A program made the translations under genes and the position numbers. A stretch of DNA of 32,973 nt from UBA7662 sp041688385 (GTDB lineage Bacteria; Bacteroidota; Bacteroidia; UBA7662): assembly GCA_041688385.1 (NCBI GenBank), contig JBDNIH010000213.1, positions 1 through 32,973 on the forward strand. Reading direction: 5' to 3'. Positions within the stretch are counted from its first letter, which is position 1. Each line of letters starts with the position of its first letter. Shown here in pieces: positions 14,603 through 23,627 of this stretch. The notes below the pieces were generated by a model. The model was not told the DNA's origin, did no database searches, and was given only the letters and a program-made list of their open reading frames with translations.

Positions 14603-17059
14603 TCAAAACTCAGCAATCAATCGGAGGTTGAGCATGCGCGCCGTAAGATAGTTTGGCACAGCCTGTTGAAAACCTTCGGTATCTACGATCCAGAGGTAGG
14701 AGATGGTATTGTTTACCTGTAAAAGATTAAAGACCTCAGCATTCAACCAAATGCTATTGAAATTTTTCCAAAAACCACCTTTGATTTGTTTTTTGGTGTT
14801 GGCACCGACGAGCTGTTTTGCAAAACCGATATCCACCCGGCGATATGGCGGCATGCGTAATGTATCCCCGGCTCGGTCGTAATTGGGTGGACCATAAGGC
14901 AATCGGCTACCATAAACCACATTCAAATGAACCCGATAGCTGGGGTCGACAGGTAAATAATCTTGAAACATGATGTTGAAGGTCATGCGCTGGTCGCTCG
15001 GCCGTGGAATGTAGCCCACTTCTTCACCGGTAGAGCTGCCATCGGCGTTGAGATAATAGTCACCAGCGATATTTTCGCCCGTCTTCATAAACGACAACGA
15101 TGCCCAGGATTGCAGTGAATAAACAAATTCGCCATTGATTCGAAAATCAATCCCTTGGGCGTAGGCCCGAGCATTGTTACTACCCAAATAGCGCAAGCGT
15201 ACATTATCGAGCTCATAGGGCACAATCTGGTACATATCCTTGTAATAAAGTTCGGTCACAAAGCGGAAAGTCCGGTCCCACGCTTCAAAGGTATGGTCGC
15301 CACCCACCACATAATGTATAGCCCGCTGTGCACGGATGGCAGGATTTAAGACCCCAAAAGGGTCGCGCATTTCGCGGTAAAACGCTGGTTGGCCGTACAT
15401 GCCTACAGCAGTGCGAAACACCCAATCATGCTCCCAGCGTGGTTTAAACGCTAGTTCTGCCCGCGGGCTGACCAACAATTCATTGCTGTACGTCCAATAA
15501 TTAAAACGCACCCCTGCGGTTAGATTTAAATCATACAAATCATTCAGCAAATAGGTATCCTGGATATAACCGCTGATGCGATTCGCATCTACCCTATTGC
15601 TGGCATAAATGGTCTCGTAAAGGTTCACGACATCATTGGCCACCGGTCCGCGCCCTGGCAAGGCAAAGGCGGCAGAGTCAATATTTTTCCATTCCATGAG
15701 TTGGTCGGCTATAGCTTCGCGTTGGAAGCGTATCCCCCACTGCATATAACCGGCTGTAAGACTTTGGAAATACCCTTTGTGTTCGAGGGCATATACTTGA
15801 ACCGTGAGTTGGTTGCGCGCGTAATCTTGAAACCCACCTATACCCCGTGTAAAAGCTACTTTTCCGAAGTTTTCAGAGCCAATTTCTGAATCGAGTTGGT
15901 TCAGCAACCAGGCGCCTTCTACATCAAAGTTTTCTCTTTCATCGGAGGTATAGGCCGAGCCGATGAACTTCAACTGCATACGGGGTTGGGGCTTAAAGGT
16001 GGCAGTGGCACCTGCTGTGAAGGTTTTAAAACGGGTAACTTCCTGTCCGTCGAAAAACACCCGCAGCTGTAAAGCCTCGCGCACGGTTCCAAAAACTGTT
16101 TCTCGGTTTTCGGGAATTACCGTAAAATCATTTTGATTGTAGCTCAGCAATAAGCCATACTCCCATTTCGAATTGGGTGTGTAGGTGAAATACCCTTGCA
16201 TATCAGTAGAAACCGGTTGGTATTCCCCTTGGGTATCGAGGGTTCCTAATAAATTCGACAAAGTCCGGTACCTTCCTCCGATGAGATAGGTCATTTTGCG
16301 GTTTTTCAGCAGCCCTTCGGTGGTGACATTGGCCCCCATGAGACCTGCCTGCACAGTACTTTTAAAACTGTCGGGTTTACGATAGCGTACATCAAGTACC
16401 GAGCTCATCTTATCGCCATAACGGGCTTCAAAACCCCCAGCCGAAAATTGTATCGAACCCACCATATCGGGATTGATGAAGCTCATGCCTTCTTGCTGTC
16501 CGCTGCGCACCAATACTGGCCGGTAAATCTCTATATCATTTACATAAACCAGGTTTTCATCGAAATTACCCCCACGAACGGTGTATTGTGAGCTAAGCTC
16601 TTGGCTTGGTCGTGCGCCAGCCGCTTGGAGTAGCATTTCAAAATTACCGCTGGGGTTGGCCAGACTGCTGTTGAGTTTAGGATCAAGTTTTACGATGCCG
16701 GTGGTACGTTGCATCCGGTCTTCTACCGTTATATCGGCCATACCGATACTGCTCATTTTAAGGACGACATCCAGTTTTTTCTGCTCTCCAGCCTTCAAAC
16801 GTACTATTTGCTGCACCTCTTCGTGACCGAGATATTTAAAAACAATGCGAAGGTTGCGACCCGCAGGCAGTTCAAGTCGATAACTTCCATCAGGCGAGGA
16901 AGCTACACCGCTGTTCAGCTCGAGCACCAAAACAGTGACGAGCTCTAAAACTTGGCCTTTTTCGTCACGTATCGTTCCTTGTAGACTTGTCTTTTCTTGG
17001 GCGTAAGCTGTTGCCAGACCACCCAATAAGCAAAATAATAGGGACAATAAACGCGTCAT
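14603..17059 (-). CDS. TonB-dependent outer membrane receptor with CarboxypepD-reg-like N-terminal domain
   Basis: An 818-residue outer membrane receptor that imports a ligand using TonB energy. It has a signal peptide (1-20, ending ATAYAQ), a carboxypeptidase-regulatory-like beta domain (about 24-105, with GTIRDEKGQVLELVTV) and a plug (about 120-235, with YTVRGGNFDENLVYVNDIEI and FSAGGFEARYGDKMSSVLDV). A long beta-barrel follows, ending in the aromatic LIAEF. It has no SusD partner beside it, so it is not a classic Sus pair. The ligand is unknown. It lies 18 bases after rpe on the same strand and is probably co-transcribed with it, which looks like chance operon membership rather than shared function. 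Confidence 0.92.
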   Translation of the reverse strand: MTRLLSLLFCLLGGLATAYAQEKTSLQGTIRDEKGQVLELVTVLVLELNSGVASSPDGSYRLELPAGRNLRIVFKYLGHEEVQQIVRLKAGEQKKLDVVLKMSSIGMADITVEDRMQRTTGIVKLDPKLNSSLANPSGNFEMLLQAAGARPSQELSSQYTVRGGNFDENLVYVNDIEIYRPVLVRSGQQEGMSFINPDMVGSIQFSAGGFEARYGDKMSSVLDVRYRKPDSFKSTVQAGLMGANVTTEGLLKNRKMTYLIGGRYRTLSNLLGTLDTQGEYQPVSTDMQGYFTYTPNSKWEYGLLLSYNQNDFTVIPENRETVFGTVREALQLRVFFDGQEVTRFKTFTAGATATFKPQPRMQLKFIGSAYTSDERENFDVEGAWLLNQLDSEIGSENFGKVAFTRGIGGFQDYARNQLTVQVYALEHKGYFQSLTAGYMQWGIRFQREAIADQLMEWKNIDSAAFALPGRGPVANDVVNLYETIYASNRVDANRISGYIQDTYLLNDLYDLNLTAGVRFNYWTYSNELLVSPRAELAFKPRWEHDWVFRTAVGMYGQPAFYREMRDPFGVLNPAIRAQRAIHYVVGGDHTFEAWDRTFRFVTELYYKDMYQIVPYELDNVRLRYLGSNNARAYAQGIDFRINGEFVYSLQSWASLSFMKTGENIAGDYYLNADGSSTGEEVGYIPRPSDQRMTFNIMFQDYLPVDPSYRVHLNVVYGSRLPYGPPNYDRAGDTLRMPPYRRVDIGFAKQLVGANTKKQIKGGFWKNFNSIWLNAEVFNLLQVNNTISYLWIVDTEGFQQAVPNYLTARMLNLRLIAEF

Positions 17060-17077
17060 CCGTGGCTTAACGCAGAA

Positions 17078-17752
17078 TTAGTGGGAAGGATTGTTACGCA
17101 CCGCTACTTCACGCAATTTTGCGATGGCAGGCAAGGGTTCGGTAGCGCTAAACACAAAATTACCGGCTACCAGTACGTCGGCACCAGCTTCTACCAGTTG
17201 TACCGCATTTTGTTGGTTAACGCCTCCATCAATTTCAATTTTGAAAGACAGTCCTTCTTTGGCCCTAAACTCAGCGAGGGTAGCTACTTTGCGGTAGGTG
17301 TTTTCGATGAACTTTTGTCCGCCAAAACCAGGGTTAACGCTCATTACACAGACCAAATCGGCATCGCCCAGCACCTCAAACAAACCTTGTACCGGTGAAT
17401 GGGGGTTGATGGCCACACCTGCCTGCATACCTGCATTTTTTATCTCCTGAAACGACCGGTGTAAATGGGTAGAAGCTTCGAGGTGAACCGTAAGTACAGC
17501 TGCACCAGCTTCGGCAAAACGTTGAATGTACCGCTCTGGTTGGGTGATCATCAGATGCACATCGAGGGGCTTTGTGGCGTATTTACCAATGGCTTCAAGT
17601 ACCGGAAATCCAAATGAAATATTGGGCACAAAAACACCATCCATGATATCAATATGGAACCAGTCGGCGGTACTGCTATTCACCATTTCCACATCCCGTT
17701 GCAGATTGGCAAAGTCGGCAGCCAATATAGAAGGAGCTATTAAGGCTTGCAT
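17078..17752 (-). CDS. rpe: Ribulose-phosphate 3-epimerase
   Basis: A 224-residue TIM-barrel enzyme interconverting ribulose-5-phosphate and xylulose-5-phosphate in the pentose phosphate pathway. It shows APSILAADFANL at the N-terminus, HIDIMDGVFVPN with the catalytic Asp and metal His, VHLMI with the second His, SVNPGFGGQKFI for phosphate binding, and IEIDGGVN with the second catalytic Asp. Size and motif order are normal. The receptor gene follows 18 bases later. A near-consensus -7 box (TACCTTTA, minus strand, 17757-17764) lies almost on the start codon, so the leader would be very short. Confidence 0.96.
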   Translation of the reverse strand: MQALIAPSILAADFANLQRDVEMVNSSTADWFHIDIMDGVFVPNISFGFPVLEAIGKYATKPLDVHLMITQPERYIQRFAEAGAAVLTVHLEASTHLHRSFQEIKNAGMQAGVAINPHSPVQGLFEVLGDADLVCVMSVNPGFGGQKFIENTYRKVATLAEFRAKEGLSFKIEIDGGVNQQNAVQLVEAGADVLVAGNFVFSATEPLPAIAKLREVAVRNNPSH

Positions 17753-18094
17753 CCGATAAAGGTACGCTTTCGGGAATTCAAAATTTCAAGTTCAAAGTTC
17801 AAAATTGCCAGCAACGAGAACTGGCACATGCGGTGATTCGTATGCTGTTGGAGAGGTCTCCTTTGTTATAGAGCGTATTAAAGGCTAAGGTGCTCAGGCT
17901 TTCTGCTTATTTCTTTACATCGTGCCTTAGTGCATGCTGTTTCGTGGGGCAAATTTACGCTACACGGCTGCTATAACTCCATATAAGCTGAATTGAAAAA
18001 AACAGACCACCTTTCCTCATTCGCTGCGTGGGCGATGGCATCGGCTTCGTTCAAAAAACCCTACCTTTGCCCCTTTGTTTAGCCCTTCCTTTGC
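17753..18094. other. Divergent intergenic region between rpe and prfC
   Basis: About 340 bases without a gene. It holds the possible rpe -7 box (17757-17764), a low-complexity run built of repeated TTCAAA-like units (about 17777-17806), a tiny inverted repeat GGAGA-GG-TCTCC near 17850, and the prfC -7 box (18062-18069). Nothing else was recognised. Confidence 0.5.
18062..18069 (+). promoter_or_regulatory. Promoter -7 box for prfC
   Basis: TACCTTTG is a full match to TAnnTTTG, 25 bases before the ATG at 18095. The -33 position shows no clear TTTG. Confidence 0.5.
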
Positions 18095-19687
18095 ATGAAT
18101 CGTCTCGAAGAGATCCAACGCCGCCGTACTTTTGCCATCATCTCCCACCCCGACGCCGGAAAAACCACGCTGACTGAAAAATTCCTGCTGTTTGGTGGTG
18201 CCATTCAGACCGCCGGTGCGGTGAAAAGCAATAAAATCAAAAAATCAGCGACTTCCGACTTCATGGAAATCGAAAAACAACGGGGTATCTCTGTTTCTAC
18301 CTCGGTGATGGGCTTCGAATATGGCGGTTGTCGGGTAAACATACTCGATACGCCCGGCCACAAAGACTTTGCGGAGGACACTTACCGGACGCTAACGGCA
18401 GTCGATTCCGTAATTCTGGTAGTAGATGCCGCGAAAGGTGTGGAAGAGCAGACAGAGAAGCTCATGTCGGTTTGCCGCATGCGCAATACGCCGGTGATTG
18501 TATTCATCAATAAAATGGACCGGGAAGGCCAGGATCCTTTCGATTTGCTCGAGGAACTCGACGCCAAACTCAACATCCACACCACCCCCCTCACCTGGCC
18601 CATCAGCAAAGGGGCTACGTTTAAAGGCGTATATAATCTCTACCGCAAAAAACTCAACCTCTTTTCGCCCAACAAAACCGGCATAGCCGACGATGTAAAG
18701 GCCTACGAAGACCTCAACGATCAAGCCCTCGACGGTTTGCTAGGCGAACGTTACGCCAATCAGCTGCGCGAAGAAGCCGAGCTGGCTCAACTCCATCCCG
18801 AATTCAGCATCGAAGCCTATCAGGCCGGTGACATTGCACCAGTATTTTTTGGTTCGGCCCTGAACAACTTTGGAGTACAGGAATTGCTCGACACCTTCGT
18901 TGAAATTGCACCCGCACCGCGGGCCCGCGAAACCAACAAAGGCACGGTACAGCCCAACGACACCAAATTGAGTGGTTTTGTCTTTAAAATCCACGCCAAT
19001 CTCGACCCCAATCACCGCGACCGCATTGCTTTTATGCGGGTGTGTTCGGGTGTATTTGAACGCAATACCTTTTACCACCATCCCCGGCTGAAGAAAAAAT
19101 TCCGCTTCTCTACACCCATTATGTTTCAGGCCAACGAGAGAACTAATGTAGATTTTGCCTACCCTGGCGATGTAGTGGGATTGTACGACACCGGCAACTT
19201 TAAAATTGGCGACTCGCTCACCGAAGGTGAAAATGTATTTTTTAAAGGTATTCCCGCTTTTTCGCCCGAATTGTTTCGCATGGTGGAGAACAAAGACCCC
19301 TTCAAAACCAAACAATTCGAAAAAGGTCTCAAACAGCTCACCGACGAAGGTGTAGCCCAGCTGTTTGTACAACAACCTGGCAACCGAAAAATTATAGGCA
19401 CAGTAGGCGAGCTGCAGTTCGATGTGATCCAGCACCGTTTGTTACACGAATATGGTGCTCAGGTGACCTATCAAGGGCTTTCTTACGTCAAAGCCTGCTG
19501 GGTAAGTTCAGAAGATGAAGTGGCCCTCGAAAAATTCTTCCGCTACCGTGGCGACCACCTGGCCTACGATAAGGATAACCGCCCGGTGTACTTCGCCGAT
19601 AGCATTTGGATGCTGGAGCGGGCGATAGAGGATAATCCCTTGCTCAGATTCGATTTTTCGTCGGAGTTGATAGTTGCGGAGGAGTGA
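18095..19687 (+). CDS. prfC: Peptide chain release factor 3
   Basis: A 530-residue translational GTPase that recycles RF1/RF2 from the ribosome after termination. The G1 loop is SHPDAGKTT (17-25), G3 is DTPGHKDF (85-92) and G4 is NKMD (139-142). The GAIQTAGAVK segment and the GISVSTSVM switch I region are typical of RF3 rather than EF-G. Length matches E. coli RF3 (529). It has its own promoter and no co-directional neighbour. A long antisense reading frame covers its middle but is a shadow of its codon use. Confidence 0.96.
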   Translation: MNRLEEIQRRRTFAIISHPDAGKTTLTEKFLLFGGAIQTAGAVKSNKIKKSATSDFMEIEKQRGISVSTSVMGFEYGGCRVNILDTPGHKDFAEDTYRTLTAVDSVILVVDAAKGVEEQTEKLMSVCRMRNTPVIVFINKMDREGQDPFDLLEELDAKLNIHTTPLTWPISKGATFKGVYNLYRKKLNLFSPNKTGIADDVKAYEDLNDQALDGLLGERYANQLREEAELAQLHPEFSIEAYQAGDIAPVFFGSALNNFGVQELLDTFVEIAPAPRARETNKGTVQPNDTKLSGFVFKIHANLDPNHRDRIAFMRVCSGVFERNTFYHHPRLKKKFRFSTPIMFQANERTNVDFAYPGDVVGLYDTGNFKIGDSLTEGENVFFKGIPAFSPELFRMVENKDPFKTKQFEKGLKQLTDEGVAQLFVQQPGNRKIIGTVGELQFDVIQHRLLHEYGAQVTYQGLSYVKACWVSSEDEVALEKFFRYRGDHLAYDKDNRPVYFADSIWMLERAIEDNPLLRFDFSSELIVAEE

Positions 19688-19777
19688 AATCTGCGGTTTT
19701 TAGCGCAGGGATTTAGAGTCCGTTGAATTTTAAGGAATTTAAGAAGTGATAAATTCAATAAAGCGCGGAATTCAGGC

Positions 19778-19876
19778 TTATCTACTTACTATCCATTTTT
19801 GAGTTCCGAGATGTTTGTTATCATCGAAAAACAGAACGAAGTAGACACCATTATCTAAGTTCGCGGCTTTCAGCTT
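19778..19876 (-). pseudogene. Relic of a type IX secretion C-terminal sorting signal
   Basis: The last 32 codons of a minus-strand frame read KLKAANLDNGVYFVLFF followed by DDNKHLGTQKWIVSR and a stop. The pattern of a small-residue/Asn turn, G-[VI]-Y-F-V, a hydrophobic strand, a charged turn and a closing lysine-rich strand is that of type A sorting domains of T9SS cargo. Upstream the frame runs straight into GC-rich repeat sequence with no protein-like composition, so the body of the gene is gone. A functional small gene is unlikely. Confidence 0.5.
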
Positions 19877-19936
19877 CCTCTTTCTTATCCTCTTCTCGCA
19901 CGCGCGGGGCTCGACGCCCGATACCGAAGAATAGGA

Positions 19937-19973
19937 CCGGTGGTTTCGGCTGCGCTCAACCATCGGCATGGTT
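19937..19973. repeat. REP-like hairpin repeat
   Basis: CCGGTGGTT (19937-19945) pairs with AACCATCGG (19958-19966) across a 12-base loop, with one G-U pair. The right arm can instead pair with ATGGTT (19968-19973) around a CGGC loop. The element (TTGAGCGCAGCCGAAACC on the minus strand) resembles dispersed intergenic repeats seen in many Bacteroidota genomes. Two related GC-rich words (CGCACG-CGCGGGGC near 19897 and CGCACGAGCGGGGC near 20007) flank it. Confidence 0.45.
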
Positions 19974-20166
19974 AAAAAAGATCCATGAAAATCATACTCA
20001 TCTCCGCACGAGCGGGGCACGCATAAAAACCAACGTCCCATCAGCTAATGTTTGCCGTTTTACAGCATACCGCACAAACGCCACGGTTCGATGGCTCCAT
20101 GACGGCTGCGAATAAAAAACCGCTGCGTAACTCAAAAACTCCGTGTATTCTACGTTAAAAATGGAG

Positions 20167-21033
20167 CTACTGCCCCAAATACACCTTCAATGCCCGGCTA
20201 CGTGAGGTATTCCTTAAACGCCGGATAGATTTTTCTTTGATCTGTCTCACCCTTTCGCGGGTCAATAAGAACTTTTCACCGATTTCTTCGAGTGTAAGCG
20301 GCGCTATACCGCCCAGGCCGAAGTAAAAACGCAGTACATCGGCTTCGCGTTTGGTGAGTGTAGTTAAGGCGCGTTCAACTTCCCTGCGAAGCGATTCAGT
20401 CATTAAACTACTGTCGGGGCGTGGCGTGTCATCGCTAATCATAACGTCGAGCAAGCTGTTTTCTTCGCCATCGGAGAAAGGAGCATCCACAGAGATGTGG
20501 CGGCCAGAAACGCTCATGGTGTCTTCTACGTCGGTCGGTGTCATGTCAAGCAGGTCGGCGAGTTCGGCGGCGGTGGGTTCACGTTCGAACTGTTGCTCAA
20601 GCACCGAAAAAGCTTTGCTGATTTTATTCAGGGAGCCTACCCGGTTTAGAGGCAGCCTAACGATACGTGATTGTTCGGCAAGCGCTTGTAGTATCGACTG
20701 GCGGATCCACCAAACGGCATAAGAGATAAACTTAAAACCTCGGGTTTCGTCGAAACGCTGACCAGCTTTGATTAAGCCCAGGTTGCCTTCGTTGATTAAA
20801 TCGCCTAAGGTTAAACCCTGGTTTTGGTATTGTTTCGCCACCGAAACCACAAAACGGAGATTAGCTTTGGTGAGTTTTTCGAGTGCCCGCTGATCGCCTT
20901 GTTGGATACGTTTGGCGAGCTGTACTTCCTCTTCGGCCGTAATCAGATCTACTTTGCCAATTTCCTGGAGGTATTTGTCGAGCGACTGACTTTCCCTATT
21001 CGTGATCTGCTTGCTGATCTTGAGTTGTCTCAT
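20167..21033 (-). CDS. rpoD: Primary RNA polymerase sigma factor (Bacteroidota type)
   Basis: A 288-residue housekeeping sigma-70 factor lacking region 1.1, as is normal in Bacteroidota. It has region 1.2 (SLDKYLQEIGKVDLIT), region 2 (about 55-125, with LRFVVSVAKQYQNQGL, DLINEGNLGLIKA and the -7-contacting FKFISYAVWWIRQSI), region 3 (LPLNRVGSLNKISKA) and region 4 with the helix-turn-helix LTLEEIGEKFLLTRERVRQIK. The start MRQLKISKQITNRESQ is the classic family N-terminus. It would recognise the TTTG / TAnnTTTG promoters found in this window. It is downstream of pnp but separated from it by a terminator and 209 bases, so it is probably transcribed separately. Confidence 0.96.
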   Translation of the reverse strand: MRQLKISKQITNRESQSLDKYLQEIGKVDLITAEEEVQLAKRIQQGDQRALEKLTKANLRFVVSVAKQYQNQGLTLGDLINEGNLGLIKAGQRFDETRGFKFISYAVWWIRQSILQALAEQSRIVRLPLNRVGSLNKISKAFSVLEQQFEREPTAAELADLLDMTPTDVEDTMSVSGRHISVDAPFSDGEENSLLDVMISDDTPRPDSSLMTESLRREVERALTTLTKREADVLRFYFGLGGIAPLTLEEIGEKFLLTRERVRQIKEKSIRRLRNTSRSRALKVYLGQ

Positions 21034-21192
21034 AGCTATGTGGCCGGGGCTCGCGTTGGTTTGGTCGTAAGTCAGCCATTTTCAATAAGCGTGTAGGCGG
21101 ACAGACTTGCTAATTAAGGAAGATAAAACAACGAAATCAAGCACTATTCTCGATTCCTACCGCTTAGTTGCCAACTAGCTGCCTAAAATAAA

Positions 21193-21221
21193 AAATCCCG
21201 ACGCGTCACGCGTCGGGATTT
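21193..21221 (-). terminator. Intrinsic terminator after pnp
   Basis: A perfect 13-bp stem AAATCCCGACGCG (21193-21205) / CGCGTCGGGATTT (21209-21221) with a TCA loop. On the minus strand it is followed by a U-rich tract. It lies 22 bases after the pnp stop. Confidence 0.9.
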
Positions 21222-21242
21222 AAAACTATTGATTTTATATTC

Positions 21243-23540
21243 TTATTCGGCTGCTGGGGTATCGCCTCCTTCGGTGCGCGGTGCACGTTCAGGACGGTCG
21301 CCATATGGACGGCTACCCCGATCTCCACCACGGTCACCACCCCGGCGATCTCCGCCACGGTCGTTTCTGCGGTCGCCACCCCTATCGTTGCGGTCGCGGT
21401 TTTCACGGCGCGGACGCTCTTCAGGAGCCACATACCCTTCTGGTACAGGCAACAATGCTTTAGCCGAAAGGCGGTATTTACCGGTTTTTGGGTCAATCTC
21501 TACCAATTTCACCTCGACCATATCACCTTCTTTGTATACGCCTTCCATCGAATCGATGCGGTCGTAAGAAATTTCGCTGATATGCAAGAGGCCGTCTTTA
21601 CCTGGCAAAAACTCTACAAAAGCACCGAATGGCATGATACTCCGCACTTTACCCATAAATACGGTACCTACTTCTGGTTTAGAAGTGATGCCTTTGATGC
21701 GGGCAATAGCGGCATCCATACCGGCTTTATCGCTGGTGTAAATTTGTACGATACCAAAATCTCCATCTTCACCTATGCTCACCACAGAATTGGTTTCGCG
21801 TTGGATTTCCTGGATGATTTTACCGCCTGGGCCGATTACAGCACCAATAAATTCGCGGTCGATTTTGAATTCAACAATACGTGGTACGTTCGGACGGTAG
21901 TCGGCACGTGGCGCTGGCAACGCTTTGAGCATTTCGACCCGGATATGGTCACGACCAGCTTTGGCTTGTTTAAGCGCTGCAATGAGCACTTCCCATGGTA
22001 AACCGTCGATTTTGATGTCCATCTGGCAAGCGGTAATACCATTGGCGGTACCAGTTACTTTGAAGTCCATATCCCCCAAATGATCTTCATCACCTAGGAT
22101 ATCACTCAATACTTTAAAACGTTTGCCGTCGGTGATTAAACCCATAGCGATACCCGAAACCGGTGCTTTGATTTGAATACCGGCATCCATCATAGCAAGT
22201 GTACCTGCACAAACGGTGGCCATAGATGATGAACCGTTTGATTCGAGTATGTCGCTCACAATACGAATGGTGTACGGACACTCCTCGCGGCTTGGAAGCA
22301 CTTGCTTCAAGGCACGCATAGCTAGGTTACCGTGACCAATTTCACGGCGACCCGGACCACGATTCGGACGGGTTTCACCGGTAGAAAAAGACGGAAAGTT
22401 GTAATGCAACATAAATGGATTGTAACCATCGTACATCGCACCATCTATCATCTGTTCGCTTTCTTTCGAACCGAGGGTTACCGAAGTCAACGACTGCGTT
22501 TCACCGCGGGTGAATACTGCTGAACCGTGGGTAGAAGGCAAATAACTTACTTCTGCCCATATTGGACGAATTTGGTCGAGTTTACGACCATCCAGGCGGC
22601 GTTCTTCGTCGAGGACGAGATTACGCATGGCATCGTATTCTACTTCGTGGTAGTATTTTTTTGCCAGGAATTTATCAACTACAGTGCCTTCAGGCAAAGA
22701 AGCGATAAAGTCAACTAATACTTTTTTGAAGGCTTCGGAACGCTCGTTTTTAGAGGCGCCCGACTTAGCCACGGCATAGGCTTTATCGTAACAAAAAGCA
22801 TGGATGGCTTTTTGCAATGCTTCGTCACTGCGTTCGTGATTATATTCGCGTTTAACCACGCCCAACTCTTTGGCCAAGTCAATTTGCGCCTGACATTGGA
22901 TGCGGATGGCATCGTGGCCCATTTTGATGGCTTCGGCCAGCTCTTCTTCTGAACATTCTTTGGATTCGCCTTCAACCATCATCACATTGTCGATGGTAGC
23001 AGCAATCATCAAATCGATGTCTGCATTTTCGAGCTCAGAGATACGTGGGTTGATGACAAACTTACCATCGATGCGGGCAATACGAACTTCGGAAATCGGG
23101 CCGTTAAATGGCACATCCGAGACGGCAATAGCTGCTGATGCGGCCAAACCGGCGAGTGCATCAGGGGCAATATCTTTATCGGCCGAGATGAGTGAAATCT
23201 GCACCTGGGTGTCGGCATGATAGTTTTCAGGGAATAAAGGGCGCAGAGCGCGGTCAATCAGACGGCAAATGAGAATTTCATAGTCCGACAAACGACCTTC
23301 ACGTTTCAAAAAGCCACCCGGGATTTTGCCCGTAGAAGCGAATTTTTCTTGATAATCAACTGTCAAAGGCATGAAGTCGACATCTTCTTTGGCCTCACGA
23401 GCCGAAACTACGGTAGCGAGCAACATGGTGTCGCCCATTTTTACAACGACTGAACCGTCGGCCTGCTTGGCCAGTTTACCGGTTTCGATGCTGATTGTTC
23501 TGCCATCTCCTAAATCGATGGTCTTGGTAATTGGATTCAT
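21243..23540 (-). CDS. pnp: Polyribonucleotide nucleotidyltransferase (PNPase)
   Basis: A 765-residue 3'-5' phosphorolytic exoribonuclease. Domains in order are RNase PH 1 (about 10-145), an alpha-helical linker, RNase PH 2 (about 325-545), KH (about 560-620, with FIGAVIGPGGKIIQEIQ) and S1 (about 630-700, with GTVFMGKVRSIMPFGAFVEF). After S1 there is a disordered tail of about 55 residues built of Arg, Asp and Gly (RNDRGGDRRNDRGG and similar units), longer and more RG-rich than the E. coli tail. An unusually good Shine-Dalgarno-like purine run (AGGAGAG) lies 4-5 bases before the ATG, rare in this phylum. It follows rpsO, as in many bacteria. Confidence 0.96.
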   Translation of the reverse strand: MNPITKTIDLGDGRTISIETGKLAKQADGSVVVKMGDTMLLATVVSAREAKEDVDFMPLTVDYQEKFASTGKIPGGFLKREGRLSDYEILICRLIDRALRPLFPENYHADTQVQISLISADKDIAPDALAGLAASAAIAVSDVPFNGPISEVRIARIDGKFVINPRISELENADIDLMIAATIDNVMMVEGESKECSEEELAEAIKMGHDAIRIQCQAQIDLAKELGVVKREYNHERSDEALQKAIHAFCYDKAYAVAKSGASKNERSEAFKKVLVDFIASLPEGTVVDKFLAKKYYHEVEYDAMRNLVLDEERRLDGRKLDQIRPIWAEVSYLPSTHGSAVFTRGETQSLTSVTLGSKESEQMIDGAMYDGYNPFMLHYNFPSFSTGETRPNRGPGRREIGHGNLAMRALKQVLPSREECPYTIRIVSDILESNGSSSMATVCAGTLAMMDAGIQIKAPVSGIAMGLITDGKRFKVLSDILGDEDHLGDMDFKVTGTANGITACQMDIKIDGLPWEVLIAALKQAKAGRDHIRVEMLKALPAPRADYRPNVPRIVEFKIDREFIGAVIGPGGKIIQEIQRETNSVVSIGEDGDFGIVQIYTSDKAGMDAAIARIKGITSKPEVGTVFMGKVRSIMPFGAFVEFLPGKDGLLHISEISYDRIDSMEGVYKEGDMVEVKLVEIDPKTGKYRLSAKALLPVPEGYVAPEERPRRENRDRNDRGGDRRNDRGGDRRGGDRGGDRGSRPYGDRPERAPRTEGGDTPAAE

Positions 23541-23571
23541 TTTTCTCTCCTCTTTTCTTGTTGCAGCTAAA

Positions 23572-23604
23572 TAAAAAAAGGCGATTGGAATTTACAATCG
23601 CCTT
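23572..23604 (-). terminator. Intrinsic terminator between rpsO and pnp
   Basis: AAGGCGATTG (23578-23587) pairs with CAATCGCCTT (23595-23604) across 7 bases; on the minus strand it is followed by seven U. It should end or attenuate the rpsO transcript before pnp. Confidence 0.8.
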
Positions 23605-23627
23605 GTAGGGTATACAATCTCGTAATA

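Larger units (their letters stand above)
19688..20166. other. Non-coding region with repeat remnants between prfC and rpoD
   Basis: About 480 bases with no intact gene. It holds a relic of a type IX sorting tail (19778-19876, minus), GC-rich hairpin repeats (19895-20030) and a stretch (20100-20160) with text such as TGCGTAACTC and CTCCGTGT, which resembles degenerate intergenic repeats common in Bacteroidota; that last point is from memory and weak. Confidence 0.4.

Noticed and set aside
18740..19435. A 231-codon open frame on the minus strand inside prfC.
   Set aside because: It lies wholly antisense to a clear release factor 3 gene, has no motif, and its composition reflects the codon bias of the sense strand.
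20100..20166. Resemblance to a CACAGAG/TTACGCAG-type intergenic repeat known from Bacteroidota.
   Set aside because: The similarity is from memory and too degenerate to call without a genome-wide comparison.
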